This document shows positions 33,505-45,028 of a stretch of 64,000 bases of DNA, one piece after another. Made by a program: the position numbers and the translations under genes. This DNA is from Terebella lapidaria (Eukaryota; Annelida; Polychaeta; Terebellida; Terebellidae). The stretch is from assembly GCA_949152475.1 (NCBI GenBank), contig OX424567.1, forward strand, positions 25,135,402 through 25,199,401, written 5' to 3'. Below the pieces are notes generated by a model. That model ran no database searches. It saw nothing but the letters and a program-made list of their open reading frames with translations, and was not told the origin of the DNA. Within the stretch, counting starts at the first letter, position 1. Each line of letters begins with the position of its first letter.

Positions 33505-35015
33505 TTTAGGTTACCGTACCTATGGTCCGATAACATATTGCCGTCGCGTTGCGTCCGTCGTCCGTTCGTCGTCCGTCCACAATTTTTTCTTTAAAGTTGA
33601 CAATCGGATCTTTCTGAAATTTTGCACAAAAATGCCTAAAAATATTTCAAGAGGGCTTTTTTTCCCATTTTTTTCGAATTGGCGGTCATTTTCACTGAAA
33701 AACGGCCAATTTCTGATTTTGGCGGCCATTTTCTCAAAACCTGCTCAGACAGTTTTGAGATCTTATTTCAAAATATTGCTCTCACATACCTCTGTGATGT
33801 GTATAATTTTCGTTGCCCCTGAATCGCCGGTCTGCGTGTAGCGGCCATTTTGATTTTCTCGACGGGTCCCAAATGGGACTTTCTCATGTTTAATTCTCCT
33901 ATGCTTTATAATGGGACGCATTATGCCTAATATCTCATTTAATATTGAGATAAAGACTAAGAACCAATTGTGGACACATAGGAATGATATATGCTGATTA
34001 TTGTCATGACCTTGAATTTGACCTTTGACCTCATTTTCAAGGCCAGAGCACAAAATGGCTAATATCTCGCTTATTATCAACTTTACAGCTTAGGAATCAA
34101 TTGTGCACATATAGGAAATGATATAGTCCGAATATTCTGATAACCTTGAATTTGACTTTTGACTTCAGTTTCAAGGTCAAAGAACAAATCGGCTAATATC
34201 TCACTTATTATTGACTTTACAGCTTAGGAATCAATGGTGGACATATATGAAATGACATATGCCGAATACTCTGATGACCTTGAATTTGACCTTCGACCTC
34301 ATTTTCAAGGTCAGAGCACAAAATGGCTAATATCTCGCTCATTATCGAATTTACAGCTTATGAATTCATGGTGGACATATAGGAAATGATATAGTCCGAA
34401 TATTGTCATGACCTTGGATTTGACTTTTGACCTCATTTTCAAAGTATCAAAACAAAATGGCTAATATCTCGCTATTATCGACATTACAACTTGAGAATCA
34501 ATTGTGGACAGGTAGGAAATGATATATGCTGGATATTGTCGTGACCTTGACTTTGCCCTTTGACCTCCTTTTCGAGGTCAGAGCACAGAATGGCTAATTT
34601 CTCGCTTATTATCAACTTTACAGATTAGGAATCAATTGTAGACATATAGGAAATGATGTATGCTGAATATTGTCGTGACCTTGAATTTGACGTTTGACCT
34701 CATTTTCAAGGTCTCAGAGGACAACTTGGCTAATATCTTGTTTATTATCAATTTTACAACTAAGGATTCTAATGTGGACATACAGTAAATGATATATGCT
34801 GAATATTCTGATGACATTTAATTTGACTTTATATTTCATTTTCAAGATCACAGGACATAATGACTAATATCTCTCTTATTACTGAATAGGAAATCATATA
34901 TGCTGAATACTTTCGTGACTTTAAATTTGACCGTGACCTTATTTTCAAGACCATGGGACAAAATAGCTTTTATAATTATATTGTCCGGTAACCTGTCTTA
35001 GCCCTTGGGCTAATT
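33505..35015 (+). mobile_element. GGTTACC-ended repeat with internal satellite (spacer copy)
   Basis: Begins TTTTTAGGTTACCGTACCTA and ends with TTGTCCGGTAACCTGTCTTA followed by GCCCTTGGGCTAA. AGGTTACCG at the start is the inverse of CGGTAACCT at the end. Between them are CGTCCGTCGTCC-rich sequence, two TGGCGG-CATTTTC segments, and seven to eight satellite units of about 130 bases (33940-34970). Confidence 0.72.
33940..34970 (+). repeat. Satellite array of about 130 bp units
   Basis: About eight units with GACCTTGAATTTGACCTTTG, TCATTTTCAAGGTCAGAGCA, AAATGGCTAATATCTCGCTT and GGACATATAGGAAATGATAT. This is the longest array of this satellite in the window. Confidence 0.88.
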
Positions 35016-35529
35016 TTTTTACTTGTCATAAAATCGTGGCGCTTTGGGGGGAGCTATCACTCCCATTGCTCATCCCCTATATCCGCTCTTGCCATCACAT
35101 TTCTCTAATTCCTGGATCCACCAGATCTGCATCCTCTCCAGCAGCACTCTCATATTATCGGTCGACGTACCATGATGGCTTTTGACCGAGTGGCATTGAT
35201 AAGCAACCGTTTGAACCTCTAATTTGCCCCTAAGTTCAAACTTATCCAATGTGTGTAGAGGTCTATATAGGCCTACAGGCCTATAGGTCCTACACTTGTG
35301 GACTTATACTACACAGTCTTCTTTGTAAGCCTAAATATATCGCATGCCTATACGTGTCGTATGTTCCATTTAATGGAATACATGTAATTAATACTTCTGG
35401 GAATAAGCTACTAAATCTAGAACGTCATAGAAACGCGTATGTGTTTATCGGTCAGATGTACGAGTCTAGATAGTCGTAGCTATTTAGGTCTGAAAATAAA
35501 TTATTATGATGTTCATAGAAACAGTAGAT

Positions 35530-35725
35530 AATTATTAGCGACCAATCGCTAACTTGCTGGAATATAGCGATAAGTTTTATGCAACTCTGTTAGCGACCAA
35601 TCGCTGTTTCATCCCCTATCACTATAATTTTAGCGATCAAAATGTATATGCAACGGAAAATAGCGATCGGTCACTGATTAGCGATTATAATTGCCATGCG
35701 ATCAATCGCTAACGGTTTATGCAAC
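35530..35725. repeat. Cluster of AGCGAYYRRTCGCT palindromes
   Basis: AGCGACCAATCGCT, TAGCGATAAGTTTTATGCAACT, AGCGATCGGTCACT and GCGATCAATCGCTAACGGTT follow one another, with TTTATGCAACT present at both sides. It looks like an inverted-repeat element of about 200 bases with internal dyads. The adjoining minus-strand frame (35859..35671) is not recognised. Confidence 0.5.
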
Positions 35726-38390
35726 TGACCCCAGAGCAGCATCAACAAGTCCAGGCAGTGGGCACGAAGGCATTTGGGTTGCCCTTTTTGTGGCCATCTG
35801 TTACAGTAGGCAGCAATCATTATACCTGCGGGATCTGTGACAAGCAACAAGCTTGACACGCCGTGTGTCGTGTGTGTGTGTGTGGGGGGGGGGGGGTCTT
35901 AAAAAGAACGCAAAGGTAATGTGAATCAAACTATGCGTGTCATGTTGATGTCATCTGTTTTAATGTGAGGGAGACCGAAGTCCAAAACTTGCAAAAGTGA
36001 AAAGCGCGTGGAGTTGTTGCCTATGTCAAATATGTCGTTGTTTACGACATAATTTTAAAACCACACTTAACTGAATATATATTTATTGGTCTGTAAAAGA
36101 TTGGTCTGTAAAAGACCGTTTTTGGCAGTGAAACAAGGAAAATAACGCCTACTCGGCAATGATTGTCAAGCACGTCTATTTATCACCGTATGACAACACG
36201 ATTACCGTAATGTATGTGTTACTGTACTTCGTGCGTGCAAATGTCAGAATGACTTGTGTATCATATATGTGTGATATATACACTACCAAAGAATTAGGGG
36301 TGTTGGAGGTTCTGTAAACAAGCAAACTGATTGACCCCACCGCACATTTCTTTGTTTCATCACAGTGGTCGAGAATATCTAAATTAAACTTCAGTGGGTA
36401 TGTACCACAAGAAATTAGCCCACAGGCTAAGACAGGTTTCCAGATAATATATGTTTTATATTTTACATATCCAAGGTCACGAGAATATACAACATACGTG
36501 AATATTGTTTCCCATATGTCCACAATTGATTGCTAAGCTGTGAATTCAATAACAAGGAAGATATTAGCAGTTTGTCGTATGACCTTGGAAATGTGATCAA
36601 AGGTCAATACAAGTTCATTCAAAATATGCGACATACATCATTCCCTATATGTGCACAATTGATTCCTAAGCTGCAAAGTCGATAATATGCGAGATATTAG
36701 CCATTTTGTCCAGTGACCTAAAAATGAGGTCAAAGGTCAAATTCAAGGTCATGACAATACTCAGCATATATCATTCCTTATATGTTCACAATTGATTCCT
36801 AAGCTGTAAAGTCGACAATAAGCGAGATATCAGACTTTTCGTCCTATGACCTTGAAAATTAGGTCAAAGGTCAAATTCAAGGCCATGAAAATATTCAGCA
36901 TATGTCATTTCCAATATGTTCACTATTGATTCCTAAGCGTTGAAGTCAATAATAAACGAGATAGTATCCATTTTGTCTTGTGACCTTGAAAATTAGGTCA
37001 AAGGTCAAATTCAAGGTCGCGAGAATATTAAGCACATCCCCCATATGTCCACAATTGATTACCAATCTCTAATCTTAATATTAAGTGAGATATTTGGAAA
37101 AATGTGTCTCATCATAAAGCATAGGAGATTTTAACATGGGAAAGTCCAATTTGGGCCAAGTTTGTGCCAAACTGGCCCACTTCGAGCGATTGAAGGGCAA
37201 TGAAACTTATACACGTCACAACGGCACATATGAGGAGTGTTATGCATCAATAAGAAAAAAGTTACTGAACACATTTTGAGAAAATGACCGCCAAAGTCCA
37301 AAATCAGGCATTTTTAGTTAAAAATGGCCACCATTTTGAAAAAAAAATGTGAAAATTAGAAAATTTCGAATGTGAACTTTGAAGGTAAAAATGTGGACGG
37401 ACGAAGGACGCAACAAAATACCAATATGAAAAACCAAAGGTACGGTAACCTAAAAATGGGATGTCAATGTTTGATGATAATTCATAAATCGTGGATACTA
37501 ATACACTGCTAAATAGTACAAAGTGAGCAAACATGCTTGAGGTAAGAAGCGATAAATAATGATTCATAGATAAGAAGCGATAAATAATGATTCATAGTTC
37601 AAGTCAACGCATAACAATGTCATGTTCAATGTGAGCACCTTTCCGAGCAAAGCAAAAATCTAGTCTCGGACACAATATTGGCAATCATGCCACAGAGACT
37701 GTGGTCGGTTATGGACGAGACCACATATTATGTTTTGAATGTTTTTGGTTGAGAATATCACCAAAACACTAGCTCTCAATAATACCCCAGCTATGACAGT
37801 CCAGTGGAGGCAAATCTGGAGATATGGCAAGGTATGGGAACAATTTTTGACTGTCCAAAAGCGTTCATGAACTATGTATTGAGGTAATATGCTGAAGAGC
37901 TCATTAGCAAGTATATTAGAATATTAGAGTCTCTGAAACAGCCACTCTTTATAATGGAATCCTGAATAAATGATCACCATAGTAATTGTTTTCGGTATTT
38001 ATGTACTAGTTTTTCTATTTGGTTCACACTGTAATGCGAGACATGACCATTAATTTAGTGTCTAACAGCCTGAGTGACTGCTCTCGAGCATACATCATGT
38101 AAAGATGATCTGCTCTTCAGGAAGTTCGTCTGATTTGCAATATACTTCACAAAAGGTGTTACAAGTGCGCGGATTCACTCACTACAACTTCTAATGGACA
38201 CAAAACAGGTTATTATTGACACTGGACGTGTAATCTCGTTACACTCTCGTGATACATGTACGTTACGATAGCCGGGGGCCCGACGGTGCTTATGACTTAC
38301 GCATGTAATCTGATAATTAAGGAAACACTACATACTGGAGCTAAATAGAAGCTGAATGTGTGACATTCCCGTAGGGATTTGAAACAAATT

Positions 38391-41300
38391 ATGATGGATA
38401 ACGTTGTGGGCAAGTTTATATCAATCACATTATGTACTGCGCTTTTGATATCAATTTTTCGGACACCACGAAATTGGAGTCCAATCCCTCCTGATAACTT
38501 AACTCGTGAGCAGCTCCTCCGAGTTCTGACTCAAAGGGGTGTGTTATATGGTGACGACCAGACTGTGACGGAACTGAGTCACTTCATCAAAACCACAGGT
38601 AAAGAACGAATCTGCTCAAAATTGCATGATATTTGGCTCAGGCCTGATTTTTGATGAACATCAGTACTAAAAGGACTGATTGATTGAATCAAAATAAGGC
38701 TATGTTGTTGGGTATTTTTTTTTATATCAATTTAGTATTTGATGACTTTAAAACACAATTTAATTTACAATTTTGGCATGACTTGCTTTGTGAATGAAGC
38801 TGTTATCGTAATAAACGTATGTTCTATTTTTCTGTCCTTGTTTATTTTCTGACCGGATTTTTCGAGAAAAAAAAGTTGACCACAAACAAAGAGAACGATA
38901 ACATGGCCTAAACATACGAAATGATGCAAATATTCATTAAGGATGGATAACACGATAGAGCATAAAACGGTTATTTCCATTGTGGTACTTGTACAACGAG
39001 CACAGGGCAAAATAGGGGAACTGAACATGTATGTAGATAGAACTTTAGGCTCTGAATAAATACATTACAATAGATTTGTAGAATATATTTGTAAACAAAC
39101 AAATACCTGAGACGTATATTGGCTAGTACTAAACAAACGTAAACACAAACCATGTGTAAATATGAAAAAATTGCCTAAAAATTGGTGCAAATAACAAAAA
39201 CTGTTTTGGATATATGTGTGTATAATATGGATAATGTGTGTACAACACAATTTTATAGCACCATATTAGACTTGGGGTAAAATGACAACCAATAACATAT
39301 AAATTCACGATCACAAATACTTATGTGGACATTTTTCTCTTTATTGAATTATATAAACATTTATCATTGTGTATATGACACATGCCAAGAAATATAACAA
39401 TCATAATAATTATTATTGTGTACAATACTTCATACATACATGCACATGTACAATCCAACAAAGAGAGAATGACTAATTACTCCATCTACAATCTAATAAA
39501 AATATGGCTGGGTGGGAGGGAGACTTGCAAACGCGGATGCTACAATTGAACAATAAAGACCAATAAGGATCTGATCACAAATATTTATCTACAGTCAGCC
39601 TCCCATCCGGGACATGTCCAGATGGTTGGCTGACCAATCAGTGGGAAGGGTGTAATAGACTCCGCCCCCAAAACATTGGGGCTCTTGAGACTTTTGTGGG
39701 GGATATCAATGTAATGGATATACATTGGCTATTTGTATATTAATTTAAACCTATTCAATAAATATTTGTTTATTATTCAATATTTGACTGTTTTTCTTGT
39801 AGATGGCGGTTATTTTAGCCGCAAGGTCCAAAGGGTTTTTACTAGAGAGGAGAGACAAATTTACAATATTTGTTAGTGGTTTGTTAAGTGCAAGACATCG
39901 TCCTTTGCGAAACGTGCAGAAATCTGGTCTAAACCAGTAGCCTTATCTGAATTTAGAAAACCTGTCGTGACACCTTCGTGAAAACCTTCATCAGTGAAAC
40001 ATTAAAAATTAAAAGAGCCAGCAACACTACAATAATATTGTTTCATATGACCCAAATTTATCCAGACCTTCAGGTAGTTTTAATACCAGTGAAGAGGCAA
40101 CGGTAGATGAAGAAAATCATTGAATTTGTCACATACCTTAGACTTATCAATTTGGAGGCCGATGTTTTCCTCATTAGAGTTTCTGAAGTGCCAAGGCTTT
40201 TCAAAGTTTTTCACGTTAACCAGTTCACCTTCCAGGATTTCTTCAGAGTATTTTTCAAAACTGCATAATGAGACCGATTTATATCTATACACACGCTGGG
40301 GTTTTTTCGTTTTGTTTCGAGAGTACAATTTATCACATGACACTGGTGTTATTGAATATAATAACATCATATAATATTTTCGATATTAAACACGTCTAAT
40401 AACACGTAACATGACCATGGTGAATTACGTAAATACAGGGTATTTTAAGTAGCCAAAACAACTCAAAATTTACAATAAAACCCGATGTAAATCCAATAAA
40501 AATGTGGTTAAAAAGCCGTATGATGTTTCATGTGACAAATAGCATCTCAAATTCGTGCCCATTTGATATCAAATCTATTAAACTAGCCAAGAACGTGCCA
40601 ATTCGTGCCAAAACAACTCCAAATTTACAATAAAACCCGATGTAAATCCAATAAAAATGTGGTTAAAAAGCCGTATGATGTTTCATGTGACAAATAGCAT
40701 CTTAAATTCGTGCCCATTTGATATCAAATCTATTAAACTAGCCAAGAACTCTTAAGATCCTTTATATATTGGTAAATCATCACTTATGCTTGCACTCAGA
40801 ACACCACACTGAGACACATTTGAAGTACCAGACACTAGAACAAAATCTAAGCTTGTTGATGTTATCACAGTGATTTTGGTGGGTATATTTATCCTGTTAC
40901 AGATTCGAATATGGGCACAAAGTTACACAATTTGTCATAGTTGAATTTTTATCCATTATCAGAGGTAAAGAAATAACATTCCGCGTAAGAAATAACATTC
41001 CGTATCCTATAATTTTGAACACGATTCAAGTTCACCGTAAAACTGATTCATAAGAGCTGATCAGCACTGACCAGTAAGGTGACCAAAAAACTGACCTCGT
41101 TAAATGCATGAATGGTTTCTCCAGAAGAGAGCGTTCTCTACGATCCAAATCAATTTGCAATAATCACCCGTACCCCAATCTGATATTATGCAATTCTTCG
41201 GGATTATTTCCAGGTAACCTTACGGAGGCGGAGCTGTCGCTAGCCACTCGGCCATGGGTTACCCCTGTAGTCCAGACGTTCGGTGATCGCGGCCAGTTCT

Positions 41301-43101
41301 ATGGAGCTATGAACACCTTGAACCAAGTCCACGTCGTCCAAATCGTGAGAGGCAGGAACACTTTCATGACATCTGAAGGATGGTTCCAACTCACACGCAT
41401 CATGTCTAGACTGGGTATAGATGTGGCTGTGTTCAATTGTGAATTGGATTCACAGTAAGTGAAAGGGACAGAACAAAAGAAATCCCTCAAAAAGAATACT
41501 ACGACTGAAGCTTTTCATTCGGCTAGCGTTTAAAAATATAACTTATTTTCAAGGAGTTCAAAGATCAAGGACCAATGCGCTAAAATAGTCAAAACACTCA
41601 TAACACAGGGCAAAGAAACAAGTGCTGCTAAACTATACTCTGATTTTTCTAACTTGTTTACACTGTTTTTCGCTTATATTTGTGTGGTGCTAAATGGTAT
41701 CGTTCTATAACTTGGCATACTTCACCTGGGAGTCAAACGGCAATTTTCTACCGAATTTCAGATTTCTATCTTGAAAATTGAGAAAGTTGGTAATCTACCC
41801 CAATGTTAAATTTAGCTCTATTATTGAATTCCAGGGTCCGCAAAAAATTTTGTGCATTTGCTCAGTTTTCTAGCGGTGCAATCTTACGAAATCAACATGT
41901 TTGTGTAGAATACACCCAGTGTGTCTTCTGGTCCAAAATCACAATAATACTTCGAATCCTGATGGATAGAGGCAGGACCAAACCCTCGAATATGCTCAGA
42001 TTCTCGAGATCCCGTTTTGGACTGAAATTTAACATTGGGGTAGATTGCCAACTTCTTCAATTTTTGCGATAGAAGTATGAAATTTGGTAGAAAATTGCCG
42101 TTTAACTCCTAGGTGACGTATGCCAAGTTATAGAACGATAACATTCAGCATCGCATAAATATCGTCGAAAACCGGTGTAAACAAGTTAGAAAAATCAGAG
42201 TATAGTGAGTTCGAAAATATCCACTCCACTTCACCCACCCCCACGATAACGTTGTCTAGGTTGTGACCAAACACAGCATTAGCGGGACTGACTAATAATT
42301 ACCATAAGCGATGCGAAGTCATGTTCAATCACTCATGTGTATATTACTTCACACAGGTACTGTGAGTCTATGGATTGGACGGAATCTCGGCTCCTGTTGG
42401 TCCACGGAGCTTGGGTCGGGAAGAGTATGATTGCGACCCTGAGAAGTTACACCGACTCACCTGACTTTAACTCCATCATCCGGTGGCTGTCCGAGTCTCT
42501 GTCGAGGGCGTCAATTGAACCAATATCAAGCTTCGACCAACTCAAGAACAACTGGCTGACGTACGGTGGAGATGAACCTGTAATCAGGGTAGTCTTGGTG
42601 AATGCTTATGAATTCACTCCCATGTTCTATTCCGTCTTGAGTGTCTGCTTTCAAGAGAGAGCAAGGTTTGGGATCATTGACGTGTCAGAGAAACACGTCC
42701 TTCTCTCTATGCTTCCTGTCCCCTGTCTCCTGGTCATCATGCCAGAACAGACGTACATCTTTGGTACTCAGCCTGGCGAGTTTCACACCTATGACTCGGT
42801 GGCACTCTTTCTGAAAACCCTCCAGCCCACTGTCTCTGATTTGTGTCTAGTCGCTCTGGTGCCCCTGAACATCATTGCTATATCCGCCATGATATTGCTG
42901 GGGCTCTTTGGTGACCAGGACTTGGTTACCAGGAATACATACATCTTCCGGGTTATCTTTGTACTCAACTCCTTCTTGTTTCTAGTCGTCATCATCAAAC
43001 CCGTCTTTCCCCTCGTCGAGATAGTGATAAACTGGGCGATCCGTCGCGTCGCCACTACACATTTCATGGCCGTACTGCGAGAGATGTGGTTACTGCTCTA
43101 A
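38391..43101 (+). CDS. RNF103-like ER membrane protein lacking the RING end, right copy
   Basis: Exons 38391..38598, 41214..41454 and 42357..43101 join to 1194 bases (397 residues plus stop), with the same splice sites and phases as the left copy. Exon 1 differs from the left copy by a single base (W to R just after the membrane anchor), exon 2 by about seven residues of 80, and exon 3 by about 25 residues plus a one-codon indel (LLSM against HGDSK). No stops or frameshifts. Hand count in exon 3: about 22 replacement against 16 silent codon differences, so constraint is weak but probably present. Intron 1 is about 2.6 kb and holds an antisense RT relic; intron 2 has gained a 567 bp MITE. The stop codon is at the same place as on the left, before the RNF103 C-terminal half. 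A conserved AATAAA lies about 850 bases downstream. Confidence 0.82.
39787..40266 (-). pseudogene. Non-LTR reverse transcriptase relic in intron 1 of the right gene
   Basis: Right-arm counterpart of 10799-11285, antisense to the host gene as on the left. The minus-strand frame around 40230-40130 reads YSEEILEGELVNVKNFEKP, a part better preserved than on the left arm. Confidence 0.75.
40453..40762. repeat. 155 bp tandem duplication in intron 1, right arm only
   Basis: Two units, 40453-40607 and 40608-40762, nearly identical (CCAAAACAACTC through AACTAGCCAAGAAC). The left arm has a single copy at about 10475-10630, so this is a recent right-arm event. Confidence 0.88.
41636..42202. mobile_element. 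567 bp TA-flanked MITE, copy 2, in intron 2 of the right gene
   Basis: TA at 41634-41635 and 42203-42204 flanks the element. The left arm (near 9570) reads straight through GCTGCTAAAC-TA-GTGAGTTCG with a single TA, giving the exact empty site. Sequence and length match 32929-33495. It inserted after the arms separated. Confidence 0.92.
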
Positions 43102-43954
43102 CAACTCGGTATGCATGATGCATCCGTACTGTGATTTGTAACCGACTGAAAACCGGTCGATACCAAATTCTAAGTTCTTTACTACATTATGCAGCAACAA
43201 AGTATACATAGCTCATTGCTATTCCTTTGTATTCTGAACTAAAATTTCAGTCAATCATTGGTCACGGGTGTACACAGTATGTATACCGATCCATGCAGAT
43301 TCTGTACCATATATGTACTCTTGTTACCAGTATACAGTGGTATAGCTACACAGCAGTACATAATGAACAAATAATCCAGACACGATAGCCTTACAAGTGA
43401 CATACCAACGCGCCTTTAGAACTGCGAATATTCTGGCGACTCCTCTCTGATCATGACATACGGTTGTAGTAAGATTATTCATTTATCATATATTATTGAA
43501 TGTGCTACCTGATATTGTATGTATGACAAGTTTGTGTGTTATGTTCTGTTTGTGATTTTATATTATTTATGTAGTCCGGTATTTCATCTTCTTTCCAAAT
43601 CCAGCGTTATGATGTATCGCCTATGTAGTGTTGGCCTCTTCCAGATGTTGGATGAAGATATTCTTGCACAGCTCCATCTAAACAGATGTATTCAAACTGG
43701 TTAGATCTGGTTTTGTGATTGGGAAGGTTCACGAACATTCATGAACTTGAGGAACATTCAGATTACTGTGTATATATCGCATATTAAATCTGATCATACT
43801 GTAAGCACATGAATATTTCAGATGATAGTCCAGAACTCGTTTTACATGAACTGTTTGATCATCGGTGTGGTTTTAACATTTACAACCTGTAGGCGTTTTA
43901 CATTATTCACTAGAAAATTTTTGATTCAGTGCTTTATACTGAGTGAAACATACG

Positions 43955-43960
43955 AATAAA
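43955..43960 (+). terminator. Candidate poly(A) signal of the right RNF103-like gene
   Basis: AATAAA about 850 bases after the stop, with TTTTGGTTTGGTCTTTG just downstream. It is kept at the same place in the left copy. Confidence 0.55.
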
Positions 43961-44339
43961 TGTATGAATCACGAAGTTTTGGTTTGGTCTTTGATTGTAC
44001 ACATATTTCATGCCCGTAAAACCAAACGGGAATTGTGAAATTTGAACGGTTTATTTTCGTTATAGTTCAGTGGGTGTATATTCAAACTACTTGATTTCAT
44101 GTAAGGCGGATTCTAAAGTCAGCATTTACCTGTGTATGTTTATAATTCGATTCCAATGGACTGCAGTTGACTAGTTGTCATGGGACAATCCCACACATGT
44201 TACTCCATCTCAAAACGTTCATGGTGATCATGGTGCGCTGGTAGCCTGAAATGCCTTTTATCGTTAAAGTAAACAAAAAAGTCATAAGGTGTTTCGTATG
44301 GAAGCGTTAATTGATCATCCACTTAACCACATAATTTTT

Positions 44340-44650
44340 CACGACCTGTCGTGTTGAGTATCACAGTTAGTTGTCTTATCGTGATAAATATCATGGCAAG
44401 TTGTCATGTTGTGAAATGTAGGAAAATCATCTTGACAAGACGTTTGACCATGGAAATTATCACAACAATACATCTTACCGTGAAAAAATATCATGTCAAC
44501 ATGTCATACCGTGAAATTTATCATAAGAAGACGTTTTATCGTGTTAAATATAATGGTAAGTCAGCATAAATATCGTTATATTGTTTCAAGTTAAGATGTC
44601 TTGTCATCATATTGTTTCATAGTAAGACTTGTTATTGTGATAGTTTTTCA
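44340..44650. repeat. Degenerate tandem repeat of TATCATG-AAGTTGTCA type
   Basis: Units of about 35-40 bases such as CGTGATAAATATCATGGCAA and CGTGAAATTTATCATAAGAA repeat with drift across about 300 bases. It stands where the left locus has its first trefoil exon, and only the last bases of that exon (GTTTCTTCCCAAGGGAGATC, from 44668) remain to its right. Confidence 0.6.
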
Positions 44651-44664
44651 TATTAAGACGTCTT

Positions 44665-44840
44665 GTTGTTTCTTCCCAAGGGAGATCAATGCTTTTGAAT
44701 ACCGCAATGACTCGATTTAGCTCATGTCCTTTGAATAGCTCCCCTCTCCAATGAGCGCCTGGGTACAATTTTTTTGGACAAATAAGCGCCCCTACGCTTA
44801 ATAGAGACATACGGTATGTTATGATGCTGTCATGGTGGTG
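44665..44840 (+). pseudogene. Remnant of the first trefoil exon's 3' end and following intron, right side
   Basis: Equivalent on the plus strand to the left region 410-130 on the minus strand. Only TTTCTTCCCAAGG of the coding part is left; the CAAG-GTGAGA donor has become AAGGGAGA and is lost. The signal-peptide-bearing exon of this copy is therefore missing from this place. Confidence 0.6.
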
Positions 44841-45028
44841 TACGTTGTGATGATTTCATAGTTCGCTTTCATAGATCGCTAACCTTTGACAACATTGAAT
44901 CCATGATGGCACCAAACATTAAAAAAATTCATTCATTCAGCGTTCATCAGAATAATTTATTTCCACTGCACTCCATGTGTTCTGTGAAATTCAGTGGCTC
45001 TGATCTCTGTTATTGGAATTATTTTCAG

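Larger units (their letters stand above)
35860..44299 (-). repeat. Right arm of the giant inverted duplication
   Basis: Reverse complement of 7474-18055 in full order. It has the empty sites for four left-arm insertions and its own additions: a 155 bp tandem duplication at 40453-40762 and the MITE at 41636-42202. It also has a 25-base duplication (TAAGAAGCGATAAATAATGA) near 37535-37590. Confidence 0.93.

Noticed and set aside
33940..34970. AAGGTCA words in satellite units as hormone response elements
   Set aside because: The half-sites are there, but they are part of a satellite unit; function cannot be claimed from sequence.
42789..43067. Antisense frames over the third RNF103-like exon (also 8695-8973)
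   Set aside because: They mirror the membrane-protein exon on the other strand, with no start or splice context; the sense frame has the family similarity.
7474..44299. Inverted arms as a simple assembly join of two haplotypes
   Set aside because: Not excluded, but the one-codon indel, about 10% protein difference in exon 3, several arm-specific insertions and unequal divergence fit paralogues better. It remains the main alternative for the duplication finding.
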